Positions 35,391 through 61,500 of a DNA stretch of 64,000 nucleotides are shown here, piece by piece. The stretch's first letter is position 1; each line of letters opens with the position of its first letter. A model generated the notes under the pieces. It was given only the letters and a program-made list of their open reading frames with translations. It was not told the DNA's origin and made no database searches. Source of the stretch: DATBQN01 sp963799925 (GTDB lineage: Bacteria; Acidobacteriota; Thermoanaerobaculia; Multivoradales; UBA5704); NCBI GenBank assembly GCA_963799925.1, contig CAWCYZ010000004.1, forward strand, positions 1 through 64,000, written 5' to 3'. The translations under genes were made by a program, and so were the position numbers.

Positions 35391-37592
35391 GTGAAGAGGC
35401 CGCGAGCGGCACGGCCGGCGGGCGCCGTCCCCTGCCGGAGTGGTTCCACCTGCCGTCCTGGAAGCGCACGCTGGCGCCGGCCGCCGCCGCCGCCGTCGCC
35501 GCCGTCACCCGACACGCGCGCCGATTCCCTCCCGGGCTCGGCGCCCGCGCCACCGCGGAGCTGCCTGATCCTCTCCGACGACTGCGGGCTGGGGGAGGCG
35601 CTCGGCGCGGCGCTCGGCGAGCAGGGCTGGGACGTGACCCTCGCCTTCGCCGGCGCCGCCTGGGAGACCCTGGGACCCCGGCGGCACCGGATGCGCCCGG
35701 GCGACGCCGGCGACCACGCCCGGCTGTGGGAGGAGCTGGCGGCCGGACCCGGCCCGCCGGGACGGGTGCTGCACCTCTGGAACGTGACCGCGGCGCCGCT
35801 CTCGGCGGCAGGAGAGGGCGAGCCGGAGGCGCTGGCGCGCGGGCTCGACCGCAGCTTCTACAGCCTGCTCCATCTGGCGCAGGGCTTCGGCCGCCACGCC
35901 AGGGTCCCGGTGGAGCTGCTGGTGCTCTCCAACCGCCTGCACGCGATCGACGGCGGCGACCGTCCGCAGCCGCTCAAGGCGGCGCTCCTCGGCGTCTGCC
36001 GCGTGCTGCCGCAGGAGCAGGACCACGTCCGCTGCCGCAGCGTCGACCTGGACGATCTGGACGGTGGGCCGAGCCCGCGGCTGATCGAGCGGTGCCTGGC
36101 GGAGATGGCGGCGCCGGCCGCCGAGGGCACGGTCGCCTGGCGGGGGGCGCACCGCTGGGCGCCGAGCTGGGAGGCGGTCGCGCTGCAGCCGGCGGGGGAC
36201 GAGGCCAGGGGTCTGCGCGAGCGCGGCGTCTACGTGATCACCGGCGGGCTGGGGGGCGTCGGCCTCGAGGTGGCGCAAGGCCTCGCCGAGAGCGTCCGGG
36301 CGCGGCTGGTGCTGGTGGGGCGGAGGGCGTTCCCGGAGCGGGAGCACTGGGACGAGCAGATCGCGCGCCAGGGGACGGCGGACGGCGCGGGCCGGACGAT
36401 CTCGCGCCTGCGCGCCTTGGAGGCGGCGGGCGCCGAGCTCCTGGTGGCGGCGGCGGACGTCACGGACGCGGCGGCGATGGAGGCGGTGCGGCGGCGAGCC
36501 GTGGCGCGCTTCGGCGCCGTGCACGGGGTCTTCCATGCCGCCGGCGTCGCCGGCGGCGGCCTCCTCCAGGGGCGCACGCCCGAGCAGGCGGCGGCGGTGC
36601 TCGCTCCCAAGGTGCAGGGCACGCTGGTGCTGGCGCGGGTGTTCGCGGACGCCGAGCTGCTGGTGCTCTTCTCCTCGCTCAACGCCATCCTCGGCGGCAT
36701 CGGACAGGCCGACTACGCGGCGGCGAACGCCTTCCTGGACAGCTTCGCCGATGCCTGGTCGGCAGCCCGGTCGACGGACGGGCGCGCGAGCGGGGCGCGG
36801 CGCATCCTGTCGATCGACTGGGACGCCTGGCAGGTCGGCATGACGGTCCAGGCGGACGTCCCGGAGGAGCTGCGGGCCTGGCGCGACCAGCAGCTCGCGG
36901 AGGCGATCCGTCCCGCCGAGGGGCGCGAGGCGCTCGCCCGCGCGATCGCCGCCGCCGGAGCCGCCGGGCGCGGGGGAGCCGGGCTGGCGCAGATCGCCGT
37001 CTCCACCGATCCGCTGGCGCGCCGCCTGGAGGAGGCCGCCGCCGTGCGCCTGTCGGCGGCGCTCGCGGCGAGCGCCGCGGCGCCGCGCGTCCAGCACCCC
37101 CGCCCGGCGGTGGCGCCGGCCTACGTCGCGGCGTCGACGCCGCTCGAGGCCCATCTCGCCGGCCTCTGGCAGGAGCTCCTGGGCATTGCGCCGATAGGCC
37201 GCGACGACGGCTTCTTCGAGCTCGGCGGCCACTCGCTCCTCGCCGGCCAGCTCACCTCCCGCATCCGCGACGCGATCGGCGTCGAGCTGCCGCTCCAGGC
37301 CATCTTCTCGTACCCCACCCCGGCGCTCCTCGCCGCGGCGCTGGAGGAGATCGGCCTCGGAGAGTCGGCCGCGCCGGCCGCACCGGCCGCTGCCGGCGCC
37401 GCCCTGAAGCCGCTGCCGCGCACGAGCCGGCGCATCCTCCGCTCGGCGGACGAGCTGACGGATGCGGCTCCCGATCCGGCTCCCGATCGGGTTCCCGATG
37501 CCGCCGCGGAAGCGGCCGCCGGCGAGACCGAAGCTCCTGGCGAGCGGCAGCCGTCGGCCGCGGCCGTGCCCGCCGGGGGAGCCCGCTCGTGA
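35391..37592 (+). CDS. PKS1 segment 3: ketoreductase and carrier
   Basis: Coding in this frame begins near 35510 (APPRSCLILSDDCGLGEALG). The post-AT linker and first KR strand (PLPEWFHLPSWKRTLAP) are in the preceding frame at 35237-35500. NADPH motif VYVITGGLGGVGLEVAQGLA at about 36230. Catalytic Ser and Tyr in LFSSLNAILGGIGQADYAAA, then NAFLD, at about 36670-36740. The LDD motif of B-type KRs is absent (HAAGVAGGGLL). The carrier is GFFELGGHSLLAGQLTSRIR at about 37210. It reduces the beta-keto group to a hydroxyl. The Pro/Ala-rich C-terminus ends in a GTGA overlap with the next gene. Confidence 0.8.
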   Translation: MKRPRAARPAGAVPCRSGSTCRPGSARWRRPPPPPSPPSPDTRADSLPGSAPAPPRSCLILSDDCGLGEALGAALGEQGWDVTLAFAGAAWETLGPRRHRMRPGDAGDHARLWEELAAGPGPPGRVLHLWNVTAAPLSAAGEGEPEALARGLDRSFYSLLHLAQGFGRHARVPVELLVLSNRLHAIDGGDRPQPLKAALLGVCRVLPQEQDHVRCRSVDLDDLDGGPSPRLIERCLAEMAAPAAEGTVAWRGAHRWAPSWEAVALQPAGDEARGLRERGVYVITGGLGGVGLEVAQGLAESVRARLVLVGRRAFPEREHWDEQIARQGTADGAGRTISRLRALEAAGAELLVAAADVTDAAAMEAVRRRAVARFGAVHGVFHAAGVAGGGLLQGRTPEQAAAVLAPKVQGTLVLARVFADAELLVLFSSLNAILGGIGQADYAAANAFLDSFADAWSAARSTDGRASGARRILSIDWDAWQVGMTVQADVPEELRAWRDQQLAEAIRPAEGREALARAIAAAGAAGRGGAGLAQIAVSTDPLARRLEEAAAVRLSAALAASAAAPRVQHPRPAVAPAYVAASTPLEAHLAGLWQELLGIAPIGRDDGFFELGGHSLLAGQLTSRIRDAIGVELPLQAIFSYPTPALLAAALEEIGLGESAAPAAPAAAGAALKPLPRTSRRILRSADELTDAAPDPAPDRVPDAAAEAAAGETEAPGERQPSAAAVPAGGARS

Positions 37593-39046
37593 GCGCGGCC
37601 GTGGGCTCCGGCCCGGCGCCCGCCGAGGGCCTCGCCGAGGCGCCCTCCTACGAGGATGCGTATGTGTTCCCCCTCTCCTATGCGCAGGAGCGGCTGTGGT
37701 ACATGGAGCAGCTGACGCCGGGGCTCGCCGCCTACAACGTCCCGCTGGCGGTCCGCCTGACCGGCCCGCTCGATCGGCCGGCGCTCGGCCGCGCCCTCGC
37801 GGCGGTGGTGGCGCGCCACGAGGCCCTGCGCACCCGCTTCCGTACCGAGGCGGGCCGGCCGGTGCAGGTGATCGCGCCGGCCGGCGCCGCCGGCGCCGCC
37901 GGCGCCGCCTGCGCTGCCTGGATACCGCTGCCGCTGCCGCTGGTCGATCTGCGGCGTCTCTCGCCGGACGGCCGCGAGCGCGAGGTGGCGCGCTGGGCCG
38001 CCGCGGAGGCGGCGCGCCCGTTCGACCTGCGGCAGGGGCCGCTGCTGCGCTCGCGGCTGCTGCGTCTGGACGCCGCCGAGCACGTGCTGCTGCTGACCCT
38101 CCATCACATCGTCAGCGACCGCTGGTCGATGGGCGTGCTGATGGGCGAGCTGGCGGCCCTCTACACGCGCCAGCCGCTGCCGCCGCTGCCCCTCCAGTAC
38201 GCCGACTACGCGGTGTGGCAGCGGGAGTGGCTGCAGGGCGAGGTGCTGGAACGGCAGCTCGCGTACTGGCGCGAGCGGCTCGCCGAGCTGCCGGCGCTGC
38301 GGCTCCCGGCCGACTTTCGGCGGCCGGCGCGGCCGGTCCACCGCGGCGGGCAGGTGGAGATCGACATCCCGGCGGATCTCGCCGCGGCGCTGCGCCAGCT
38401 CGGCCGCGACGCCGGCGCGACGCTCTTCATGACGCTCCTCGCCGCCTTCCTGATCGTCATGGCCCGCTACAGCGGCGAGGAGGACGTGGCGGTGGGGACC
38501 GCCGTCGCCAACCGCGGGCGCCGCGAGCTCGAGGGGATGATCGGGTTCTTCGTCAACACGCTGGTGCTGCGCGCCAGCCTCGCCGGCGAGCCGACCTTCC
38601 GTGAGCTCCTGGCGCGCGTCCGCGAGGTCACCCTCGGCGCCTACGATCACCAGGACCTGCCGTTCGAGCGGCTGGTCGAGGAGCTGCGGCCGGCGCGCCA
38701 GGCCGACCGCGCGCCCTTGGTCCAGGTCACCTTCATGCTGCAGAACACGCCGCTGCCCGACCTGCGGCTGCCCGGGCTCGCGCTCGCCGTCGTGCCGGTC
38801 GAGACCGGGACGGCGAAATATGACCTCTCGGTCGCCATGACGGAGCACCCCGGCGGCATCGCCGGCGCCTGGGACTACGACGCCGATCTCTTCGCCGCCG
38901 CGACGGTCGAGCGGATGGCGGGGCAATACCGGCGGCTCCTCGCGTCCGCGGCCGCCAGGCCGGAGGCGCCGGTCTTCGACCTGCCGCTCGCCGCGGAGGG
39001 CGAGATGGCGAAGCTGCTGGCCGACTTCACCCGCCGCCTCGAGTAG
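37589..39046 (+). CDS. Stand-alone condensation domain
   Basis: 485 residues with a single NRPS C domain and no A or T. Motifs: FPLSYAQERLWYMEQLTPGL, VARHEALRTRFR, HHIVSDRWSMG (Arg where Gly is usual in HHxxxDG), YADYAVWQREWLQG, GFFVNTLVLRASL and HQDLPFERLVEEL. It follows PKS1 and precedes the FAAL gene, so it probably joins a ketide or peptidyl chain from PKS1 to an amine on another protein. The GTG start overlaps the PKS1 stop; ATG 39049 of the next gene is two bases beyond its stop. Confidence 0.85.
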   Translation: MSAAVGSGPAPAEGLAEAPSYEDAYVFPLSYAQERLWYMEQLTPGLAAYNVPLAVRLTGPLDRPALGRALAAVVARHEALRTRFRTEAGRPVQVIAPAGAAGAAGAACAAWIPLPLPLVDLRRLSPDGREREVARWAAAEAARPFDLRQGPLLRSRLLRLDAAEHVLLLTLHHIVSDRWSMGVLMGELAALYTRQPLPPLPLQYADYAVWQREWLQGEVLERQLAYWRERLAELPALRLPADFRRPARPVHRGGQVEIDIPADLAAALRQLGRDAGATLFMTLLAAFLIVMARYSGEEDVAVGTAVANRGRRELEGMIGFFVNTLVLRASLAGEPTFRELLARVREVTLGAYDHQDLPFERLVEELRPARQADRAPLVQVTFMLQNTPLPDLRLPGLALAVVPVETGTAKYDLSVAMTEHPGGIAGAWDYDADLFAAATVERMAGQYRRLLASAAARPEAPVFDLPLAAEGEMAKLLADFTRRLE

Positions 39047-41185
39047 GCATGCCGAAGCCCGAGACCGCAAAGCGAGCGCAAGATTTCGGCGCCATCCTGA
39101 GGCAGCGGGCGGCGGCGACTCCCGATCGCCTCGCCTACACCTTCCTGCGCGACGGCGAGGAGGAGGAGCGGCGGCTGACCTATGCCGAGCTCGACCGCGC
39201 GGCGCGCGCCCTCGGCGCCTGGCTCGACCGCGCCGGCCTGGCGGGCGAGCGGGCGGTGCTGCTCTTCCCGCCCGGCCTCGACTTCATCGCCGCCTTCCTG
39301 GGCTGCCTCTACGCCGGCACGGTCGCGGTGCCCGCCTATCCGCCGTCGTCGCGGCGCGGCCTGCCGCGCCTCGCCGCGGTCGCCCGCGACGCGCGGCCCG
39401 CCGCCGTCCTGACCATCGCCGCGAGCCTGCCGCGGCTGCGCCGGCTGGGCGCCGAGATCCCCGGCCTCTCGGCTCTCCCCTGGCTGGCGGTCGACGAGCT
39501 GCCGGCCGCCGATCCGGCGTGGGAGCCGGCGCCGCCGAGCGGCGAGGCGCCGGCGTTCCTCCAGTACACCTCGGGCTCCACCGCGGCTCCCAAGGGGGTC
39601 GTCGTCAGCCACGCCAACCTGCTGCACAACGAGGAGACGATCCGGCGGGCGTTCGCGCAGTCCGCGGAGTCGGTCGTCGTCGGCTGGCTGCCGCTCTACC
39701 ACGACATGGGGCTGATCGGCACCGTCCTGCAGCCGCTCTACGCCGGCGCGCCGTGCGTCCTCATGTCGCCGCTCGCCTTCCTGCAGAAGCCGGTGCGCTG
39801 GCTGCGCGCGATCGGCCGCTACCGGGCGACCACCAGCGGCGGCCCCGACTTCGCCTACGCCCTCTGCGCCCGGCGGATCGCCGCCGCGGACCGGCGGGAG
39901 CTCGATCTGTCGAGCTGGCGGGTGGCCTTCAACGGCGCCGAGCCGGTGCGCGCGGCGACGCTCGACCGCTTCGCCCGCGCCTTCGCGCCCTGCGGCTTCC
40001 GGCGCCAGGCCTTCTATCCGTGCTACGGCCTGGCCGAGGCGACGCTCTTCGTCGCCGGGGGCACCGCCGGGGAGGCGCCGCGGATCGAGGCGTTCGCCGC
40101 CCAGGCGCTCGAGGAGCACCGGGTGGAGCGGGCCGGGGCTGGAGCCACCGCCGCGGAAGCTCGCAGCGCCGAGCTGGTCAGCTCCGGCCGCCCGTGGATG
40201 GGGCAGGAGATCGCCATCGTCGATCCCGCGGCGCGCACCCGCTGCGCCGCCGACCGGGTGGGCGAGATCTGGGTCGCCGGCGCCAGCGTGGCAGCGGGGT
40301 ACTGGGGCCAGCCCGAGCAGACCGCGGCCGACTTCGGCGCCCGCCTGGCGGACGAGCCGGCGGCCGGCCCGTTCCTGCGCACGGGCGACCTCGGCTTTCT
40401 CGCCGGCGGCGAGCTGTTCGTCACCGGGCGGCGGAAGGACCTCGTCATCCTGCGCGGGCGCAATCACTATCCGCAGGACATCGAGCGGACCGTCGAGGGG
40501 GCTCACCCGGCGCTGCGGCCGGGGGCGAGCGCCGCCTTCGCGGTCGAGGCCGATGGCGAGGAGCGGCTGGTGGTGGCGTGCGAGGCCGATCTGCGCCGCG
40601 GAGAGGCGGACGCGGCGGCGGCGATCGCCGAGGCGGTGCGGGGCGCGGTCTCCGAGGAGCACGAGGCGCGGGTGCACGAGGTGGTCCTCCTGCGCCCCGC
40701 GACCCTGCCCAGGACCTCGAGCGGCAAGGTGCGGCGCCAGGCCTGCCGGGCCGCCTATCTCGACGGCAGCCTCGCGGCGCTGTGGCGCTCGGGCGCGGAG
40801 GTGGAAGCGCCGGCGGCGCTGGAGGCGCTGGCGGCTCCTGCCGAGCCACCGCCGCTCGATCGGCTCGAAACGCTCGCGGGGTTGGAGCCAGCGCTTCCCA
40901 TCGCCGCGGCGCTGCTCCGGCTGGACCCCGGCGAGCGCGAGGCCCTCCTCCTCGCTTGGGTGCGCCGCCAGGCGGCGCGGGCGGCCCGCGTGCCGGCGTC
41001 GCGCGTCGCGCCCGGGACGCCGCTCACCCACCTGGGCCTCGACTCGCTGGCGGCGGTCGAGCTGCGGCAGGGCATCGCGGAGGGGACCGGGGTCGAGGTC
41101 CCCCTGGCCGACCTCCTCGCCGGCGCCGGCGCCGCCGAGCTGACGCGGCTCATCCTGGAGCGGCTGGGTCGCCGGGAGGAGGGCG

Positions 41186-56248
<15,063 letters not shown>

Positions 56249-57803
56249 AGCGCCTGCCGACTGCCGCCGCGCCGCTCGAGCTCGCCGACGAGACGCTCGC
56301 CTGGGTCATCTACACCTCCGGCTCGACGGGGACCCCCAAGGGGGTCGCCATCACCCACGCCAACGCCGTCGCCTTCCTCGCCGCGTGCGCGCTGAGCTAT
56401 CCCCGCGAGCTCTTCGCCGGGACGCTCGCCAGCACCTCGATGGCGTTCGACGTCTCGATCTTCGAGATCTTCGGCACCCTCGCCCAGGGCGGCACCATCG
56501 TCATGGCCGAGAACCTCTTCGACGACGCCGCGCTCGCCACGCCGCCGGCCATCCCGCCCGTCGTCCCACCGGCTGTCTCGCCGGTCATCTCGCCGGTTGT
56601 CTCAATGCTGAGCACCGTGCCGTCGCTCCTCGAGAAGCTCCTCGCCGGCCGCCGGCTGCCGCCCAGCGTGCGGGTGGTGAACCTCGCCGGCGAGCCGGTG
56701 CCGCGGGCCCTGGTGAGCGCCCTCCACGAGCAGGGCGTCGCCGCGATCATGAACATGTACGGTCCCACCGAGACGACCACCTACTGCACGCTGGCGGCGC
56801 TGCGCCCGCGCGCCGGGGCGCCGCCGATCGGCCGGCCGGTCGCCAACGCGCGGATCTACGTGCTGGACGGCGAGCTGGCGCCGGCGGCGGTCGGCGTGCC
56901 GGGCGAGCTCCACGTCGGCGGCGCCGGGGTGGCGCGGGGCTATCTCGGCCGGCCCGCGCTCTCCGCCGAGCGGTTCGTCCCCGACCCCTTCGGGCCGCCG
57001 GGGTCGCGCATGTACCGCACCGGCGACCGGGCGCGCTGGCGCGCCGACGGCGAGCTCGAGTACCTGGGGCGGCTCGATCAGCAGGTCAAGCTGCGCGGCT
57101 TCCGCATCGAGCCGGGCGAGGTCGAGGCCGTGCTGGCCGAGGCTCCCGGAGTCCGCGAGGCCGTGGTGACGGTGCGCGAGGACGCGCCGGGCGACCGGCG
57201 CCTGGTCGCCTACCTGACGGCGAGCCCGGTGCCCGCAGCCGCGCCGGCCGGCGCCGGTCCGGACGGAGAGGCCCCGCCGACGCTCGACGCCGCCGAGCTC
57301 CGCCGCCGCTGCCAGGAGCGCCTGCCGGCCTACATGGTGCCGGCGGCCTTCGTCGTCCTCGAGCGGCTGCCGCTCCTCCCCAACGGCAAGCTCGACCGGC
57401 GGGCGCTGCCGGCGCCCGACGCCGCGCGCCCCGAGCTCGCCGAGCGTTTCGTCGCCCCCCGCGGCGAGCTCGAGAGGACCGTCGCCACGGCGTGGCAGGA
57501 GGTGCTGGGGGTCGAGCGGGTCGGCATCCGCGACAACTTCTTCGACTTGGGCGGGCATTCGCTGCTGCTGGTCTCCCTGCACGAGAAGCTGGCGGAGCGG
57601 CTGGGCCGCGAGCTCTCGATCGTCGACCTCTTCCAGCACCCGACGGTCGAGAGCTTCGCGCTCTTCCTGGCGGGGCCGGAGGTCGTCCAGGCGCCGCCGG
57701 TCGAGGCGCTCAGGGAACGCGCCGCCAGCCGCGAGCAGGCGCTGCGCGCCCGCCAGCCGTTCCGCCGGCCGGTCGGCAGGCGGGAATAGGCGAGGAGCAC
57801 GGG

Positions 57804-58562
57804 ATGACGGACGGCGACGATTTGGAGCAGCCACCGGCGGGGATCGCAGTCGTCGGGATGAGCGGCCGCTTCCCCGGCGCCGAGAGCGTCGAGGCGTTCT
57901 GGCACAACCTGCGCGAGGGGGTCTGCAGCATCACCTTCTTCAGCCCCGAGGAGCTGGCGGCGGCGGGGGTCGACGCGGCGGAGCTGGCGGACCCGCGCTA
58001 CGTGCGGGCGGCCGGGGTGCTGGGCGGGGCGGACCTCTTCGACGCCGGGCTCTTCGGGCTCAGCCCGCGCGAGGCCGAGGTGATGGACCCCCAGCAGCGG
58101 GTCTTCCTCGAGTGCGCCTGGGCGGCGCTCGAGGACGCCGCCTGCGATCCGCAGCGCCATCCGGGCTGGATCGGCGTCTACGCCGGCTCGGCGCTCGGCA
58201 GCTATCTCTGGATGAACGTGGCGCGGAGCCCGGCGGCGCTCGCCGCGGTCGGCACCTTCCAGGCGATGATCAGCAACGACAAGGATTATCTCGCGACCCA
58301 GGTCAGCTACCGGCTGAACCTGCGCGGCCCGAGCCTCGGCGTGCAGACGGCGTGCTCGACGTCGCTGGTCGCCGTCCATCTCGCCTGCCAGGGGCTGGTG
58401 AGCGGCGAGTGCGACCTGGCGCTCGCCGGCGGCGTCGCGATCGGCCTGCCGGAGCGCCGGGGCTACACCTACCAGGAGAAGGGGATCGCCTCGCCGGACG
58501 GCTACTGCCGGCCCTTCGACGCGGCGGCGGCGGGCACGGTGCGCGGCAGCGGCGTCGGCGAT
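57804..58562 (+). CDS. PKS2 segment 1: ketosynthase N-terminal part
   Basis: The ATG start has GAGGAG seven bases upstream. It reads GIAVVGMSGRFPGAESVEAF, DPQQRVFLECAWAALED, and the active-site Cys in QTACSTSLVAVHLACQG. The frame breaks near 58557, where GTCGGCGATCGTG replaces the expected GTCGCGATCGTG type sequence. The rest of the KS is in the next segment. It is very close in sequence to the PKS1 ketosynthase. Confidence 0.8.
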
Positions 58563-58563
58563 C

Positions 58564-61500
58564 GTGGTGCTCAAGCGCCTCGCCGACGCCCTCGCCGACG
58601 GCGACCGGGTGCTGGCGGTGATCAAGGGCTCGGCGATCAACAACGACGGCGCCGGGAAGGTCGGCTACACGGCCCCCAGCGTCGCCGGCCAGGCGGAGGT
58701 GATCGCCGCGGCGCAGGCGGTCGCCGGGGTGGAGCCGGGGACGATCGGCTATGTCGAGGCGCACGGCACGGCGACCAGCCTGGGGGATCCGATCGAGGTG
58801 GCGGCGCTCGCCGAGGCCTTCGGAGACGACGGCGGGCGGCGCGGCTTCTGCGCCCTCGGCTCGGTCAAGGGCAACGTCGGACATCTGGACGCCGCGGCGG
58901 GGGTGACCGGGCTCATCAAGACGGTCCTGGCGCTCGCCCATGGCGAGCTGCCGGCGAGCCTCCATTACACGAGCCCGAATCCCCGCATCGACTTCGCCAG
59001 CAGCCCCTTCTATGTCAACGCGGAGCGGCGGCCGTGGCCGGCGGCGGCGGGGCCGCGGCGGGCGGGGGTGAGCTCCTTCGGCATCGGCGGCACCAACGCC
59101 CATGTGGTGCTCGAGGAGGCGCCCCTGCCGGTCGCGCCGACCGCAAGCGCGGGCCGGCGCTGGCAGCTCCTGCCGCTCGCGGCGCGGAGCGAGACGGCGC
59201 TCGCGGCCATGGCGGCGCGGCTGGCGGACCACCTGCGAGGCCACCCGGAGCTGGACCTCGCCGACGCCGCCTACACGCTCCAGGTGGGGCGGCGGGAGCT
59301 GGACCGCCGGCGGGTGGTGCTGGCGCGCGACCGCGAGGAGGCCGGCGCCCGGCTCGACGCGGCGCGGCGCCGCGGCGGGAGGCGCTGGGCGCGGCCCAGG
59401 CGGAGCCTCCGGTTGAGCGTCCGGCTCGAGCGTGCGGCCGAGCGGCCGTCCGTCGCCTTCGTCTTCTCCGGCCAGGGGGCGCAGTACCCCGGCATGGCCG
59501 CCGAGCCGTACCGCGAGGAGCCGGTCTTCCGGCAGGCGGTCGATGAGTGCTGCGCCCTGCTCGGGCCGCCGCTCGGGGAGGCGGTCCGCCGTTGGCTCGT
59601 GGCCGAGGAGGGCGACGGCGCCGAAGACGACGGCGCAGAGGCGGGCGAGACCTGGCGGGCCCAGCCGGCGCTCTTCGTCTGCCAGTATGCGCTGGCGCGG
59701 CTGTGGGCGAGCTGGGGCATCGAGCCGGCGGCGGTGCTGGGGCACAGCGTCGGGGAGTACGCGGCGGCCTGTCTCGCCGGCGTCATGCCGCTCGCGGCGG
59801 CGCTGGCGCTGGTCGCTCTGCGCGGGCGCCTGATGCAGGCGCTGCCGCCGGGCGCCATGCTGGCGGTGGGCCTGCCGGAAGCGGAGCTGCGGCCGCGGCT
59901 CGGCGGCGCCCTCGAGCTGGCGGCGGTGAACGGCCCGCGGCAGTGCGTCGTCTCCGGGCCGGAGCCGGACGTCGCGGCGCTCGCGGCGGCGCTCGCCGCC
60001 GCGGGCCTGCCGGCGCGCCGCCTGCGCACCTCGCACGCCTTTCATTCCGCCATGATCGACCCCATGCTCGGCGAGTTCCGCCGCGCCGTCGAGCGGGTGC
60101 CGCTGGCGGCGCCGCGCCTCCCCTACGTGTCGAGCCTCGCTGGCGACTGGGCGGGCGACGAGGTGGCGGAGCCCGACTACTGGGTGCGCCAGGCCCGCCG
60201 GACGGTGCGCTTCGGGGCGGCCCTCGACCGCCTGCTGGACGAGCCGGAGCGGGTGCTGCTCGAGGTGGGGCCGCGCCAGGGACTGCGCCAGCTCGCCCGG
60301 CAGGCCGCCGAGGGACGGCCGGCGGCGCCCGCGCCGCGGGTCGTCGACGGTCTCCGTGCGCGGCGGCCCGCTGCCGGCGCGGACGCGCGGGAGGAGACGC
60401 GTCGCGACGCCGGTGGATCGACAGGCGAGGAGGAGCAGCTCCTGGCGGCCCTGGGGCAGCTCTGGATGCATGGCGCCGCGGTCGACTGGAGCGGCTTCCA
60501 CGCCGGGGAGAGGCGGCGGCGGGTGAGCCTGCCGTCCTATCCGTTCGAGCGGCGGAGGTACTGGATCGAAGCGGAGATCGAATCGCGAGCGGATGCCGCC
60601 GACCTGTCCGACGGCGGAGCGCGCCGGCCGCTCGGCGAGTGGTTCCATCTGCCCTCCTGGCGGCGGACGCTGGCGCCCCCGCCGGTCCGCGACCGCTCCG
60701 ACGCAGCGCGGGAAGGCGCCGGCGCGCAGACCTGTCTGATCCTGGCCGACGACCAGGGCCTCGGCGAGGCGCTCGGCGCGGCGCTCCGCGAGCGGGGCTG
60801 GGACGTCACCTTCGCCGCCGCTGGCGATGCGTGGGAGGAGCGTGGCGGCGGGAAGTACCGCATGCGCCCGGGAGACGCCGGCGATCACGCCCGTCTCTGG
60901 GAGGCGATGGCCGCCGGCCCCGGCCTGCCGCGGCGCGTGCTGCACCTCTGGAACGTGACGGCCGGAGGGACGGGCGGCGATCGCGATCCAGAGCCCGCTC
61001 CGAAGACCGCTCCGGAGACCGCTCTGGCGCGCGACCTCGCTCGGCTGGCGAGCGGTCTCGACCGCAGCTTCTACAGCCTGTTCCACCTGGCGCAGAACCT
61101 CGGCCGGTACGCGCCGGCGCCGGCGCCGGCGGCGCCCGTCGAGCTGCTGGTGGTCGCCGACCGCCTGCACGCGGTCGAGAGCGGCGACCGGCCGGAGCCG
61201 GTCAAGGCGGCGCTCTTGGGGATCTGCCGCGTGCTGGCGCAGGAGCAGGACGTCCGCTGCCGGAGCGTCGATATCGACGGGGACACCGCCGCGGAGCCGC
61301 GGTGGGTCGAGCGCTGCCTGGCGGAGCTGGCGCAGCTCGCGGCGCCGGCGGTGCCGGATCGTCTGCCGGCGATCCCCACCGTCGCCTGGCGGGGGCCATA
61401 CCGCTGCGTGCCGGGCTGGGACGAGGTGGCGCTCGCGCCCGCGGCGGACGGCGCCGCGGGCCTGCGCCGGCGCGGGGTGTATCTCATCACCGGCGGCCTG